64,000 nt of DNA from Streptomyces sp. NBC_00236 (GCF_036195045.1 NZ_CP108100.1:558001-622000); one strand, 5' to 3'; numbered from the stretch's first letter, positions 25,558-34,835 are shown. Numbers and translations: made by a program. Notes: generated by a model not told the origin, from the sequence alone.

Positions 25558-28500
25558 TCACTCGCCTCCCTGGACACGGAGCGCCGCGGCGGGATCGCCT
25601 CGGCGCATCGCCAGCGCCGCCACGATGAGCGCGGGTGCGGCGGCGACTGCCGCGACCAGCAGCGCCACGCGCCCGAGCGGCAGTTCCACCAGCACACTCG
25701 GAGCAGGCTGTGTGGCCTGTCCGGTCAGCACGATCAGCGGTACGACGGCGCGGGTGAGCACCGCGCCGAGGGCCAGCCCGATCAGCAGCCCCAGCCCGAT
25801 CAGCAGGGACTGCTCGACGGCGAGCAGCCTGGCCAGCTGGCGCCGGGGGGCGCCGAGCGCCCGGAGCACCGCGAACTCCGCCGAGCGTTCCCGCAGCGTT
25901 CCCACCGCGCCCACCGCGAAGCCGACCGCGGCCAGCGCCGCGGCGACGAGTGCCACCGCGAGCAATGCCGACTGCGGGCCGGCTCCGAGCGGATCGTCGT
26001 GCAGGTCCTCGGCGATCTCGTCGCGCACCTGGATCTGGGTCGGGTCGATCTCGGCCCTGTCGCGCAGGGCCGCCGCGACCTCCGCCGCGGCCCCGCGCTC
26101 GGTGAACAGCCACCATTCGGTGGGCGGGAACGCCGAGTCGGGACGGGTGGCGAGCACCCGGTTGACGGCGCGCAGATCGACCAGCAGCGCACCGCCGTCG
26201 GGCGCGGGCTTGACAGCCGGGTCGAGGGCGCCCGCACCGGGCCCGGTGGTCGGAATACCGCGGAGAGCGCCCACGATCTTCACCTTGACGGGGCCTCCGG
26301 GCATCGGAATGTCGATCACGGATCCGTTCTTCGCACCACTGGACTCGAGGAAGCGGTCGGTGGCGAGCGCGGCCGGCAGGGCCGGTTCCCCACGCTTGGC
26401 CGCGACCCGGACGGTGACCGTGCGCTTCGGGCCCCATTGCTCCTCGAACGCCACTTTGCCCGTGTGGTAAGTGACGTCGAGGGCTGTCCCGGACGGCGAG
26501 CCCACGGCGGTGATCGCGGGGCCGCGCTCCTTCAGGGACGAGTCGGGCTCGACGCTCACCGTGGCCTTCGCCCCCCACGTCAGGTCCTTCGGCACGGTGA
26601 CCCCGCGGGTGGCGCCGTCCGCGGTGACCGAGCGCATCCCGCCGATCGTGAGCCGCTTGGCGACGATCCGGTCCGGATAACCCGCCTCGTCGAACTCCAC
26701 CCCGGTCAGTGCCAGCGGACCCGCCGGCCTTCCCGCCGGGGCGTCCGCCGCCTTGGCGAGGTCGACGGTCATCGCGTGCGGCTTGCCGTCCGGCGCGAGT
26801 GTGTCCGACTCCAGCCGGTAGGGCACTCCGAAGCGGTCCTCGAAGGTCAGAGTGATGGCCGTGCCCTCTCGCTTGTCCGGGCCGTCCTCGGCGGCGCTCA
26901 GCGTGACGTCGAGGACGAGGCGCACCGTGTCATCGGGCAGCAGCACACCCGCGCGTGCGGTCTTCCCCGGGCGCAGGGTCCTCAGCAGCTTGCCCGGGTC
27001 GGTGTCGGCCTGGTCGTCCCGCAGCCGGAGTTCCGTGCCCGCGAGCCCGGTGTCGAGCGCGAGCACGGTGGCCTGGCGTCCGCCCGAGAGACCGAGACCG
27101 GTACGCGCGGCCGGGACCGCTGCCCGTACGCCCGGCATCCCGTCGTACACACCGCCCTGGCCGAACCGGGAGGTGCCGCTGCCCAGTACGCGCAGGGGGG
27201 CGCCGGCCCGGAAGTCCGCCTGGTCGTCCTGCGAGCGGTCCCAGGACGCGCCCTGGCCGATCGCCAGCATGCCCATCGCGACAGCGAGCACCAGCAGCAG
27301 CACCGGTCCCGCGCCGCGCAGCGGTCTGCGGCTGATCTGCCAGCCCGCCAGCGGGACGGTCAGGCCCCGGCCCGCGGTCGCCCGCCGCTCGGCGAGCTTC
27401 GCCGTCGGCGGCAGCAACCGCAGGGTGAGGACGGTCCCGGCCAGCAGCGCCAGGGCGGGCGCCACGACGAGCAGCGGGTCGATGCCCAACTCGCCCTCGC
27501 GGTCACCGCTGAGGGCGCCACCGCCCGAGGTACTCCGGTCCAGCTGCCAGAACGCGACGGCTGCGACGGCCACGAGTGCGATGTCCGCGCCCGTCCGCAG
27601 CGGGGCGGGCAGCGTGCGGCCGCGCCCGCGTGCCGCGACCGCCGCGGTGAGCGCCGGGGCCACCACGGCCGCGGCACAGGCCAGCGCCGCCACCACGCCG
27701 ACCAGCCAGACCTCCGCGGTCGGACCGGTGTCGACGCGCAGCCCGATTCTGGCCAGCAGCCCCTGTCCGGCGAGCAACCGGGTGAGCGGGCCCGCGAGCA
27801 GTGGCGCGCACACGGCGGCGGGCAGCGCGAGGAGCAGCGCCTCCAGGGCGGAGAGCGCGGCGAGACGGCCACGCGAAGCGCCGCGGGCCAGCAGCACCTG
27901 GGTCTCGCCCGCGCGTTCCGTGCTCAGCAGCCGGGCCACCAGCAGCAGCGTGTACGCGGCGAGCAGCACCAGCTGCAACGAGATGATCAGCAGGGTCGCC
28001 CTGGACACGAGCAGCGCCCGCTCCAGCGCGCCGAGGACGTCGGGCAGCGAGGTACGCGTGGTGACGCCGCTCTCCAGCCCCGGCCGGGCGGCGACGAGCT
28101 TCTGGCTGTTCTTCGCGGCCGTCCGCAGGGAGTCGATCCGGTCGGCGCCGAATGTGGTGAAGTCTGCCGTGGCCAGCCAGGACGCACCGCCGTGCGTGAT
28201 CCGGCCGGACCCGAAGGCCGCGGTGTCGGTCAGCAGCGGCCCGTACGTGAGGAACGAGTCCTTGTGGACACCGCGCCCGCCCAGCTCGTCCAGCTGCCAG
28301 TACGGATCGTTCCGGTCGACGGGACGGTAGACGCCGGTGACGCGTATGCGCACCGCGGGACCACCGAGCCGGTCGGCGAGGGTCAGTACCCGCGGCCCCG
28401 GCAGCAGCTTCAGCTGCGTCGCGGCGGCCTCGGGCACGGCGACCCCGACCACGTCGTCCTGTCCCGCCGACGGCCAGGCGCCCTTCGACAGGCGGACCCG

Positions 28501-28902
28501 AGAGCGGTCCGCGAGGGCGAACATGGTGAGGTCGGGTTCGCCCTCGCGGGCGGCCGGCGGCTGCAGACTGCGCGGCAGCGCGTACGGCCCCGAGCGGTCG
28601 AACTGCCGCAGGGTCACCGGCAGCCCGTCGAAGGCCTGCCGGGCTCCGCGCCTGACCTGTACGGCCTCGACCGCCTCGGGGCTCTCCGCCTTGATGATCA
28701 GCGAGGCGGCAGCCGCGTCCCTGGTCTGCAGGGCGTGACGCAGCCCGGCGTCCCCGACGGAACCCGAAAAGGCGGCGAGGGTGGCCAGTACGGCGGTGGT
28801 CAGCAGGACGGCCAGCAGCGCCGCCGTGACCAGCAACCGGTGTGCGCGGACGCGCAGAAACACAAAACCCGTCACCGGTCTCCCCCGAAACGCCTTGCGC
28901 AC
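25558..28902 (-). CDS. FtsX-like ABC permease (MacB-type), 1114 aa
   Basis: Paralogue of the downstream permease and slightly longer. It begins with a membrane segment (LLVTAALLAVLLTTAVLATLA), then a large extracytoplasmic domain. Central membrane segments form one FtsX block (ATLLIISLQLVLLAAYTLLLVARLLSTERAGETQVLLARGAS). The C-terminal FtsX block ends SAEFAVLRALGAPRRQLARLLAVEQSLLIGLGLLIGLALGAVL. Two FtsX blocks suggest a fused, duplicated permease. GTG 28900-28902 follows GGGGG at close spacing. It is second in the operon after the ATPase at 29038. Confidence 0.87.
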   Translation of the reverse strand: MRKAFRGRPVTGFVFLRVRAHRLLVTAALLAVLLTTAVLATLAAFSGSVGDAGLRHALQTRDAAAASLIIKAESPEAVEAVQVRRGARQAFDGLPVTLRQFDRSGPYALPRSLQPPAAREGEPDLTMFALADRSRVRLSKGAWPSAGQDDVVGVAVPEAAATQLKLLPGPRVLTLADRLGGPAVRIRVTGVYRPVDRNDPYWQLDELGGRGVHKDSFLTYGPLLTDTAAFGSGRITHGGASWLATADFTTFGADRIDSLRTAAKNSQKLVAARPGLESGVTTRTSLPDVLGALERALLVSRATLLIISLQLVLLAAYTLLLVARLLSTERAGETQVLLARGASRGRLAALSALEALLLALPAAVCAPLLAGPLTRLLAGQGLLARIGLRVDTGPTAEVWLVGVVAALACAAAVVAPALTAAVAARGRGRTLPAPLRTGADIALVAVAAVAFWQLDRSTSGGGALSGDREGELGIDPLLVVAPALALLAGTVLTLRLLPPTAKLAERRATAGRGLTVPLAGWQISRRPLRGAGPVLLLVLAVAMGMLAIGQGASWDRSQDDQADFRAGAPLRVLGSGTSRFGQGGVYDGMPGVRAAVPAARTGLGLSGGRQATVLALDTGLAGTELRLRDDQADTDPGKLLRTLRPGKTARAGVLLPDDTVRLVLDVTLSAAEDGPDKREGTAITLTFEDRFGVPYRLESDTLAPDGKPHAMTVDLAKAADAPAGRPAGPLALTGVEFDEAGYPDRIVAKRLTIGGMRSVTADGATRGVTVPKDLTWGAKATVSVEPDSSLKERGPAITAVGSPSGTALDVTYHTGKVAFEEQWGPKRTVTVRVAAKRGEPALPAALATDRFLESSGAKNGSVIDIPMPGGPVKVKIVGALRGIPTTGPGAGALDPAVKPAPDGGALLVDLRAVNRVLATRPDSAFPPTEWWLFTERGAAAEVAAALRDRAEIDPTQIQVRDEIAEDLHDDPLGAGPQSALLAVALVAAALAAVGFAVGAVGTLRERSAEFAVLRALGAPRRQLARLLAVEQSLLIGLGLLIGLALGAVLTRAVVPLIVLTGQATQPAPSVLVELPLGRVALLVAAVAAAPALIVAALAMRRGDPAAALRVQGGE

Positions 28903-29037
28903 ATCCCCCGAAAACTCTTTCGAAGGGAATCCTTACAGCAGGAGGTGCCGGGAGAACACCGCTCACACCTACGACTTGATCGAATTGTGACCGGATTTCG
29001 GTGCGTGAACACCGGAATGCGGCGCTCCGGCCGTGCG

Positions 29038-29772
29038 TCAGGCGTGCTCGACGATATGGCCGTCGCTGAGTTCGAGCACCCGGTCGGCCAGGCCCAGCAG
29101 CTGGGCGTCGTGCGTGGCGACCAGGGCCGTCACGCCTTCGGTCCGCACCACGGCACGCAGCAGCTCCATCACCGCGAGCCCGGTCTCCGCGTCCAGCTGA
29201 CCCGTCGGTTCGTCGGCGATCAGCAGGGCGGGCCGGTTGGCGAGAGCGCGGGCGATGGCGACACGCTGCTGCTGACCGCCGGAGAGCTCACCGGGGCGCT
29301 GCTCCGCGTGATCGGCCAGTCCGACCAGCGCGAGGAGCAGCTCGACCCTTTCGTCACGCTCCTTCGGATCGGTCCTGCGCAGGCGCATCGGCACACCGAC
29401 GTTCTCGGCGGCCGTCAGGATCGGGATCAGCCCGAAGGACTGGAAGATGAAGCCGATCCGGTCGCGGCGCAGCTCCAGCAGGCCGTCCTCACCGAGGCCC
29501 GCCAGAGCGGTGCCGCCCACGGTGACGCGGCCCTCGTCGGGGGTGTCGAACCCGCCGACCAGGTTGAGGAGCGTCGTCTTGCCCGAGCCCGATCTGCCCT
29601 TGAGCGCGACCAGCTCACCGTGCGCCACGTCGAAGGAGACGCCGCGCAGGGCGTGGACGGCGGCGGCCCCGGAGCCATAGGAACGGTGCAGGTTCTCCAC
29701 CCGCACCATGGGTTCCCCGTCCTTGCCCGCGAGGACGGAGGTGCCGGAGTGCGCGCTGATGTTCTCTGTCAT
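29038..29772 (-). CDS. ABC transporter ATPase, MacB/LolD type
   Basis: A 244-residue ATPase and first gene of the four-gene leftward operon. Walker A is GRSGSGKTT, signature LSGGQQQR, Walker B LLIADEPTGQLD, switch ATHD. The segment DRIGFIFQSFGLIP is typical of the LolD/MacB group. ATG 29770-29772 follows GGGGGA. It is 135 bp from the large permease. Two different ATPases flank two permeases, so either each serves one permease or the complex is hetero-dimeric. Confidence 0.92.
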   Translation of the reverse strand: MTENISAHSGTSVLAGKDGEPMVRVENLHRSYGSGAAAVHALRGVSFDVAHGELVALKGRSGSGKTTLLNLVGGFDTPDEGRVTVGGTALAGLGEDGLLELRRDRIGFIFQSFGLIPILTAAENVGVPMRLRRTDPKERDERVELLLALVGLADHAEQRPGELSGGQQQRVAIARALANRPALLIADEPTGQLDAETGLAVMELLRAVVRTEGVTALVATHDAQLLGLADRVLELSDGHIVEHA

Positions 29773-29977
29773 GAAGAGTCCCCCGTACGGAATCGGTCCG
29801 GCCAAGTATGTGCAGCGGCATGCGCCCGGGCAATGGCGGGTGGCCGTCGGGGCCTCCGCCTCGTCGCGGGGCCTCTGCGACCCCGGCACGCGAGTGGCCT
29901 GCCGCGCGGGAGGCACGCGTCCGGGCGAGACTACCCACGTGGGACGGGCAGACGACGGGAACAGGAGAGGCGGAGGA

Positions 29978-31156
29978 ATGACGGCGTCCACGACCGATGC
30001 CCTGCTGAGCGACTTCCTGGCCGACCCGGCAAATTCCGCCCTCGACCTGGCCACGGCCGTGGACCGCTGCTCCGAGGCCCTCGGTCTGCAGCATTCAGTG
30101 GTCTATCTGACCGATGTGCAGCAGCGCGTCCTGGTCCCCCTGACGGGCCGTGGCCCCGACCTCGCCATTGACGGTTCGCTGGCGGGCTGGGCGTATCGCA
30201 CCCAGTCGTTGCGGGTGGAAGAAGCGGACTCGGGCGGCCTGACAGCGTGGCTGCCCCTGGTGGACGGCGCGGAACGCCTGGGCGTCGTGGCGGTCCTGTC
30301 CGCAACGCTGGACGCCGCGCTGTTGCGCCGCGCCCGGGCCCTCGCCTCCCTCCTGGCCATGATGATCACCTCCAAGCGGTCCTACAAGGATTCGTTCGTC
30401 GCCCGGACCCGCACCGAACCCGTGGAGTTGCCCGCCGAGCTGCTCCGGGCGTTCCTGCCGCCCCGCACGATCGGTACGGCGCACGTCGTATCCACGGCAG
30501 TCCTGGAGCCGGCGTACGAGATCGCGGGGGACGGGTTCGACCACTCCCTCACGGCTACGACGCTGCACGCGTCGATCCTCGATTCGATGGGGCACGACCT
30601 GGCCTCCGGCCTCGCCACCTCGGTCACCCTGGCCGCCTGCCGCAATGCGCGTCGTACGGGAGCCGATCTGCCCCAGCTCGTCGAGAGTGTCGACGCGGCA
30701 CTCACGCGGTGGCTTCCCGAACAGTTCTGTACGGGGATCCTGGCCCAACTCGACCTGGCCTCAGGCGAACTGCGCTGGAGCAACTGCGGCCACCCGGCAC
30801 CGCTGCTCATCCGGAACCGCGCCCTTGTCCCGCACGCGATGGAGAGGGAGGCGGACCCGCCCATGGGTTTCCCCTTCTCCTTCGCGACCGGTCCGCGTCA
30901 GGTCCACCAGATCGCCCTGGAGCCCGGGGACCGTGTGCTGATGTACACCGACGGCGCCACCGAATCCCGGATGCGCAACGGAACGGAGTTCGGCCTGGAG
31001 CGATTCGTCGACTACGTCGTACGCGCCGCGGCGGCCGGAGAACTCGCACCGGAGACCTTGCGCCGGCTCATCCATTCCCTCCTGGAGTCGGAGAGCACCG
31101 GCCTCCGCGACGACGCGACGATCCCGATGTTCGAATGGAAGAGCCCGCAGTCGTGA
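29978..31156 (+). CDS. PP2C-type (SpoIIE/RsbU) phosphatase with GAF-like N-terminus
   Basis: A 392-residue predicted Ser/Thr phosphatase. The N-terminal half (about 15-135) looks like a GAF sensor (ALDLATAVDRCSEALGLQHSVVYL). The C-terminal half is SpoIIE-like: EIAGDGFDHSLTATTLHASILDSMGHDLASGLATSV, then GILAQLDLASGELRWSNCGHPAPLLIR, GDRVLMYTDGATESR and LRDDATIPMF. The usual GGDW and DVxGHG motifs have become GDGF and DSMGHD, but the metal aspartates are present. Such enzymes dephosphorylate anti-sigma antagonists. ATG 29978 follows AGGAG and GGAGG. A palindrome CCCACGTGGG lies at 29934-29943. No anti-sigma partner is adjacent. Confidence 0.88.
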   Translation: MTASTTDALLSDFLADPANSALDLATAVDRCSEALGLQHSVVYLTDVQQRVLVPLTGRGPDLAIDGSLAGWAYRTQSLRVEEADSGGLTAWLPLVDGAERLGVVAVLSATLDAALLRRARALASLLAMMITSKRSYKDSFVARTRTEPVELPAELLRAFLPPRTIGTAHVVSTAVLEPAYEIAGDGFDHSLTATTLHASILDSMGHDLASGLATSVTLAACRNARRTGADLPQLVESVDAALTRWLPEQFCTGILAQLDLASGELRWSNCGHPAPLLIRNRALVPHAMEREADPPMGFPFSFATGPRQVHQIALEPGDRVLMYTDGATESRMRNGTEFGLERFVDYVVRAAAAGELAPETLRRLIHSLLESESTGLRDDATIPMFEWKSPQS

Positions 31157-31263
31157 GTGCCGGGCAGGACGCCCCACCGCACCTTCTCCCCTCGCGCCGG
31201 GCCGCGTGATTCCGGCAGCCGCCCCTCCCCGCCGACAGCTCCTGACGGTATGGACACACCGAG

Positions 31264-31299
31264 TTGACATCACTACGCTCACCCTTGGTCTAGACCGCA
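31264..31299 (+). promoter_or_regulatory. Promoter with DasR-like (dre) operator before the AA10 gene
   Basis: TTGACA (31264-31269) is followed at about -10 distance by CTTGGTCTAGACCGCA (31284-31299). Its core TGGTCTAGACC matches the DasR dre consensus. DasR is the GlcNAc-responsive GntR repressor of chitin genes; binding here would cover the -10 element. Confidence 0.8.
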
Positions 31300-31338
31300 G
31301 ACTCTCCGGACATCACCCCACATCTCCAGGAGCGACGT

Positions 31339-31929
31339 ATGCGCAGAAAGATCACCTCCTTACTGGCCGGGCTCGGCCTGGCCGGTGTGGCACTGTTCGC
31401 CACATCCGGCAGCGCGCAGAGCCACGGCTACACCGACTCGCCGATCAGCCGCCAGCAACTCTGCGGGATCGGCACCGTCAAGCACTGCGGCCAGATCCAG
31501 TGGGAGCCGCCGAGCGTCGAGGGGCCCAAGGGATTCCCGACCCGCGGACCGGCCGACGGCCACATCTGCTCGGGCGGCATCGGCCGCTTCTCCGAGCTCG
31601 ATGACCCGCGGGGCGGCGCCTGGCCCGCCACCCAGGTCTCCGCCGGGCAGAACTACACCTTCCGCTGGCGGATCGAAGCCCGGCACGCGACGACCGACTT
31701 CCGGTACTACATCACCCGGGACGGCTACGACCCGTCCCGGCCGCTCACCCGGGCCGACCTCGAACCGCAGCCCTTCCTCACGGTTCCCTTCGGCGGCAGA
31801 CAGCCGGGCTCGACCGTGACCCACTCGGGCGTGCTGCCGCAGAAGTCCGGCAAACACCTGATCCTCGGTGTCTGGACGATCTCGGACACGGGCAACGCGT
31901 TCTACGCCTGTTCCGATGTGAACTTCTGA
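31339..31929 (+). CDS. AA10 lytic polysaccharide monooxygenase (chitin-active type), secreted
   Basis: A 196-residue single-domain AA10 copper enzyme that oxidatively cleaves crystalline polysaccharide. The signal peptide (1-28) is cleaved before His29, which forms the N-terminal half of the histidine brace; the second brace residue is His116 in EARHATTDFRYY. Other AA10 features are HGYTDSPISRQQLC, EGPKGFPTRGPADGHICSGG and ILGVWTISDTGNAFYACSDV. Chitin rather than cellulose activity is suggested by the small size and the DasR-like promoter site. Codon 8 is TTA (31360-31362), so translation should depend on bldA tRNA. It is monocistronic with a hairpin terminator. Confidence 0.94.
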   Translation: MRRKITSLLAGLGLAGVALFATSGSAQSHGYTDSPISRQQLCGIGTVKHCGQIQWEPPSVEGPKGFPTRGPADGHICSGGIGRFSELDDPRGGAWPATQVSAGQNYTFRWRIEARHATTDFRYYITRDGYDPSRPLTRADLEPQPFLTVPFGGRQPGSTVTHSGVLPQKSGKHLILGVWTISDTGNAFYACSDVNF

Positions 31930-31937
31930 CGCCCCCA

Positions 31938-31981
31938 CCGCCCCCGGCCCCGCGCCCGCCCGCATGAGGGGCCGGGGGCGG
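31938..31981 (+). terminator. Terminator after the AA10 gene
   Basis: Perfect 14-base GC arms (31938-31951, 31968-31981) with a 16-base loop start 9 bases beyond the stop. Confidence 0.7.
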
Positions 31982-32062
31982 ACCTCCGGCGCCGCGGACC
32001 GACAGTGCGCCATTGGTACAGTCGCTGCCCCGAACGACGTACCAGGGAAAGGCCGGCGGACC

Positions 32063-32584
32063 ATGGCGGTGGACGCGCTCGACACCCGGATCCTGCGGCT
32101 TCTCATCGAGCAGCCGCAGACGAGCGTGCGCGAGTACGCACGGATCCTGGCCATCGCCCGGGGCACCCTCCAAGCCCGTATCGACCGGCTCGAACGAGAC
32201 GGCGTGATCACCGGCAGCGGCCCGTTCCTCTCCCCCGCCGCCCTCGGTCACCCGGTACTCGCCTTCGTGCACCTGGAAGTGACGCAGGGACATCTCGACG
32301 ACGTCGGCGAGGCGCTGGCCGCGGTCCCGGAGATCATCGAGGCGTTCTCCACCACGGGCGGCGGCGATCTGCTGACCCGGGTGGTGGCGCGGGACAACGG
32401 TCACCTGGAGGACGTCATCCAGCGACTGATCCAGCTTCCGGGCGTCGTCAGGACCCGGACCGAGGTGGCGCTGCGCGAGCGGGTGCCCCACCGCTTGCTG
32501 CCGCTGGTGGAGTCGGTGGGCCGGACGGCTTCACCCGGACGCGGACCGAGCCTGCCCGAAGCCGGGCCGACGGAACGGACCTGA
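32063..32584 (+). CDS. Lrp/AsnC family transcriptional regulator
   Basis: A 173-residue regulator. The N-terminal winged helix is ALDTRILRLLIEQPQTSVREYARILAIARGTLQARIDRLERDGVITG, and the C-terminal RAM effector domain is VLAFVHLEVTQGHLDDVGEALAAVPEIIEAFSTTGGGDLLTRVVARD. Lrp-type proteins sense amino acids or related metabolites and form octamers. ATG 32063 follows GGCGGA. It is followed by the HAD phosphatase 16 bp later and is probably co-transcribed with it; the effector is unknown. Confidence 0.92.
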   Translation: MAVDALDTRILRLLIEQPQTSVREYARILAIARGTLQARIDRLERDGVITGSGPFLSPAALGHPVLAFVHLEVTQGHLDDVGEALAAVPEIIEAFSTTGGGDLLTRVVARDNGHLEDVIQRLIQLPGVVRTRTEVALRERVPHRLLPLVESVGRTASPGRGPSLPEAGPTERT

Positions 32585-32600
32585 CCGCCCGGCTGGCACC

Positions 32601-33335
32601 ATGGCTGCCATGAACTCATCACGCGCGGGCGCCCTTTCGGTCATCTTCGACCTGGACGGCACCCTGGTGGACAGCGAGCCGAACGCCTACGAGTCGATGC
32701 GTCTGCTCCTCGAAGAGTACGGCGTGCGCGAGTTCACCTGGGAGCAGAACGCCCGCTTCATCGGGATCAGCAACCTGGAGGCGCTGAGGGTCCTGCGTTC
32801 CGAGTACGGCATCGCCGCATCCGTCGACGAGCTCCTCGCCGGTCAGGACGCGATCTATCTGGACCTGGCGCGGAAGTCGACCGAAGTCTTCCCCCGGATG
32901 CGGGAGTTCGTCGAGCTGCTGCACCACCGGGGCGTCTCCGTGGCCGTGGCGTCGGGCTCGTCCCTGGCCGGGATCGAGGCTGTGCTGACGAGCACGGGCC
33001 TGGACGCCTTCTTCACCACGTACGTCTCCGCCGACGAGGTGCCGCGCGGGAAGCCGGAGCCGGACGTGTTCCTGGAGGCCGCCCGGCGCCTGGGGGCCGT
33101 GCCCGCCGACTGTGTGGTGGTGGAGGACGCGGTACCCGGTGCGAGGGCCGCGCACGCGGCGGGCATGCGCTGCATCGCCGTCCCCTACGTACGGGCCGGC
33201 GCCACCGATCCGGCGTTCGCCGCGGCGGGGCTGCTCTTCCCCGGCGGGCAGGACGAGTTCACCGCCCAGGCCGCCTGCGCCTGGCTGTTCCCCGCGGCCG
33301 CACCGGCGTCGAACGGCCCCGGTCCGGCTTCCTGA
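32601..33335 (+). CDS. HAD-superfamily hydrolase (beta-phosphoglucomutase/GPH-like)
   Basis: A 244-residue HAD subfamily IA protein. Motif I is FDLDGTLVDSEPN with the nucleophilic Asp, motif II is VAVASGSS, motif III is the Lys in PRGKPEPDVF, and motif IV is VVVEDAVPGARAAHAAGM. The small helical cap places it with sugar-phosphate phosphatases or phosphoglucomutases. The start could be ATG 32601 or the ATG 9 bases later (MNSSRAG); neither has a strong ribosome binding site. It probably forms an operon with the Lrp gene. Confidence 0.9.
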   Translation: MAAMNSSRAGALSVIFDLDGTLVDSEPNAYESMRLLLEEYGVREFTWEQNARFIGISNLEALRVLRSEYGIAASVDELLAGQDAIYLDLARKSTEVFPRMREFVELLHHRGVSVAVASGSSLAGIEAVLTSTGLDAFFTTYVSADEVPRGKPEPDVFLEAARRLGAVPADCVVVEDAVPGARAAHAAGMRCIAVPYVRAGATDPAFAAAGLLFPGGQDEFTAQAACAWLFPAAAPASNGPGPAS

Positions 33336-33370
33336 GCCCGGCGCCACGCCGACAGCGGGCCGGACCTGCC

Positions 33371-33416
33371 GGGGCGTCACGGTCGGGGCGGCCGGGGCGT
33401 CACGGTCGGGGCGGCC
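33371..33416. repeat. Two tandem copies of a 23-bp unit
   Basis: An exact 23-bp GC-rich unit occurs at 33371-33393 and 33394-33416, followed by a partial third copy. It lies between the HAD stop and the kinase start, about 170 bp upstream of the kinase. Confidence 0.8.
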
Positions 33417-33586
33417 GGGGCGGAGTGACGGCCGGTCGCCCCGGGCTCCCGCGCCGGATATCCTGATCTTGCCGCGTGCCCCCACCCCGTCCGTCGTTCC
33501 CGGCGAGGTCGCCGCCGCGGCAGCCGGAGCGGTCCTCGGCCCGATCTGTTCGAGACACGCGAGCTATTCGAGATAGGTGTGCACAG

Positions 33587-34765
33587 GTGCTGGTTGCTGG
33601 TCGGTACCGATTGATATCCGCCATCGGCCGTGGCGGAATGGGTGAGGTCTGGCGGGCCACGGACGAGGTCCTCGGCCGGTCCGTCGCCGTGAAACTGCTG
33701 CTCGGCGAGCACGCCGACGAGTCGGCGACCGCGCGGTTCCGGCTGGAGGCCCAGACCGCCGCCCGGCTGAGCCACCCGCATCTGGTGGCCGTCTTCGACT
33801 TCGGGTCCTGGGAGGACCGGCTCTTCCTGGTGATGGAACTCGTCGAGGGCAGGAGCCTCTCCGACCTGCTCCTGTCGCAGGAGCGGCTGGGTCCGGAGCA
33901 GGTCGCCCGGATCGCCGGCCAGGCGGCCGCGGGACTGGCGGCGGCCCATCGGCAGGGCATCGTCCACCGGGACATCAAGCCGGGCAACCTGATGCTGGAC
34001 GCCGAGGGCTCCGTCAAGATCGGCGACTTCGGGATCGCCCAGTTCATCGACGACCCCTCGGCCGCCCTCACCACGACGGGCCACATCGTCGGCACGAGTC
34101 TCTACCTCGCTCCGGAGCGGGCCCTCGGCCGCACGGCCGATGCCGCCTCGGACATGTACTCCCTCGGCTGTGTCGTCTACCAACTACTGCTCGGCCAGCC
34201 GCCGTTCCGCTCGGACACCCCGACCGCGACCCTGTACCAGCACGTGGACACGCCTCCCGTGCCGCTGCGACAGCGGGGCGTGGACATGTCCCCGGCCTTC
34301 GACTCGTACCTGCTGGGCCTGCTCGCGAAGCAGCCGGAGGACCGGCCCACCGCACAGCAGGTCGCCGACTGGTTCCACAGCGAGGCCTGGCGGGGGCAGC
34401 CGGAACCGCTGCCGCGCCACCGGCCCGCTCCGCCACGCGCTCCGGCCGCCGCCCACACGCCGACTCCCTCGCCGGTCGCCCGGCGCCCGGGTGCGGACCC
34501 CAGTACTCCGACGACGTACCGGCTGCCCCAGACACACGGCCGGGGGCGGCGGGCGGCGGCCCGGCCCCGCAACAGCCGGCGGCGCAGTACCCGCGAAGCC
34601 ATCAGACGCCGGCCCAGAGTGGCCAGCGCCATCGCGGGGACGGTGGCCTTCCTCGCCGCCGTCTACCTGGGGATGAGCCTGTTCTCCCCCGATTCCAGCT
34701 CTGCCACCACCCCCGAGGACGGCACCACGACGAGCGGGCCGCCCTCCCCCGCACCCGGCCGGTAG
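33587..34765 (+). CDS. Membrane Ser/Thr protein kinase (Pkn type)
   Basis: A 392-residue Hanks-type kinase. The kinase domain (about 6-270) has the glycine loop GRGGMGEVW, ATP-anchoring Lys36 in VAVKLLL, catalytic HRDIKPGN (Asp129), DFGIAQF and the APERALG activation segment with threonines. It is followed by a Pro/Ala/Arg-rich linker, one membrane segment (VASAIAGTVAFLAAVYLGMSLF) and a short Ser/Thr-rich outer tail of about 25 residues without PASTA domains. Start GTG 33587-33589 (VLVAGRYRL) is chosen at the kinase-domain boundary; only a weak AGGTG lies upstream. It ends at a hairpin shared with the convergent reductase. Confidence 0.92.
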   Translation: MLVAGRYRLISAIGRGGMGEVWRATDEVLGRSVAVKLLLGEHADESATARFRLEAQTAARLSHPHLVAVFDFGSWEDRLFLVMELVEGRSLSDLLLSQERLGPEQVARIAGQAAAGLAAAHRQGIVHRDIKPGNLMLDAEGSVKIGDFGIAQFIDDPSAALTTTGHIVGTSLYLAPERALGRTADAASDMYSLGCVVYQLLLGQPPFRSDTPTATLYQHVDTPPVPLRQRGVDMSPAFDSYLLGLLAKQPEDRPTAQQVADWFHSEAWRGQPEPLPRHRPAPPRAPAAAHTPTPSPVARRPGADPSTPTTYRLPQTHGRGRRAAARPRNSRRRSTREAIRRRPRVASAIAGTVAFLAAVYLGMSLFSPDSSSATTPEDGTTTSGPPSPAPGR

Positions 34766-34780
34766 GGTCCCTCGTCCGGC

Positions 34781-34808
34781 TCGTGCCGGGCTCGCGGGCC
34801 CGGCACGA
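34781..34808. terminator. Bidirectional hairpin between kinase and aldo/keto reductase
   Basis: Perfect 11-base arms around a 6-base loop between convergent stop codons. Confidence 0.65.
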
Positions 34809-34835
34809 TCCAAACGGGAGACCCCGGCCGGGACG

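Noticed and set aside
29934..29943. CCCACGTGGG palindrome upstream of the phosphatase at 29978
   Set aside because: Ten bases in GC-rich DNA can arise by chance, and no promoter element lines up with it; not raised as a separate site.
25372..30171. Open frame of 1599 codons on the plus strand
   Set aside because: Antisense shadow of the FtsX permease operon. It lacks recognisable domains and is rich in Arg, Gly, Gln and His as expected from GC3-biased antisense.
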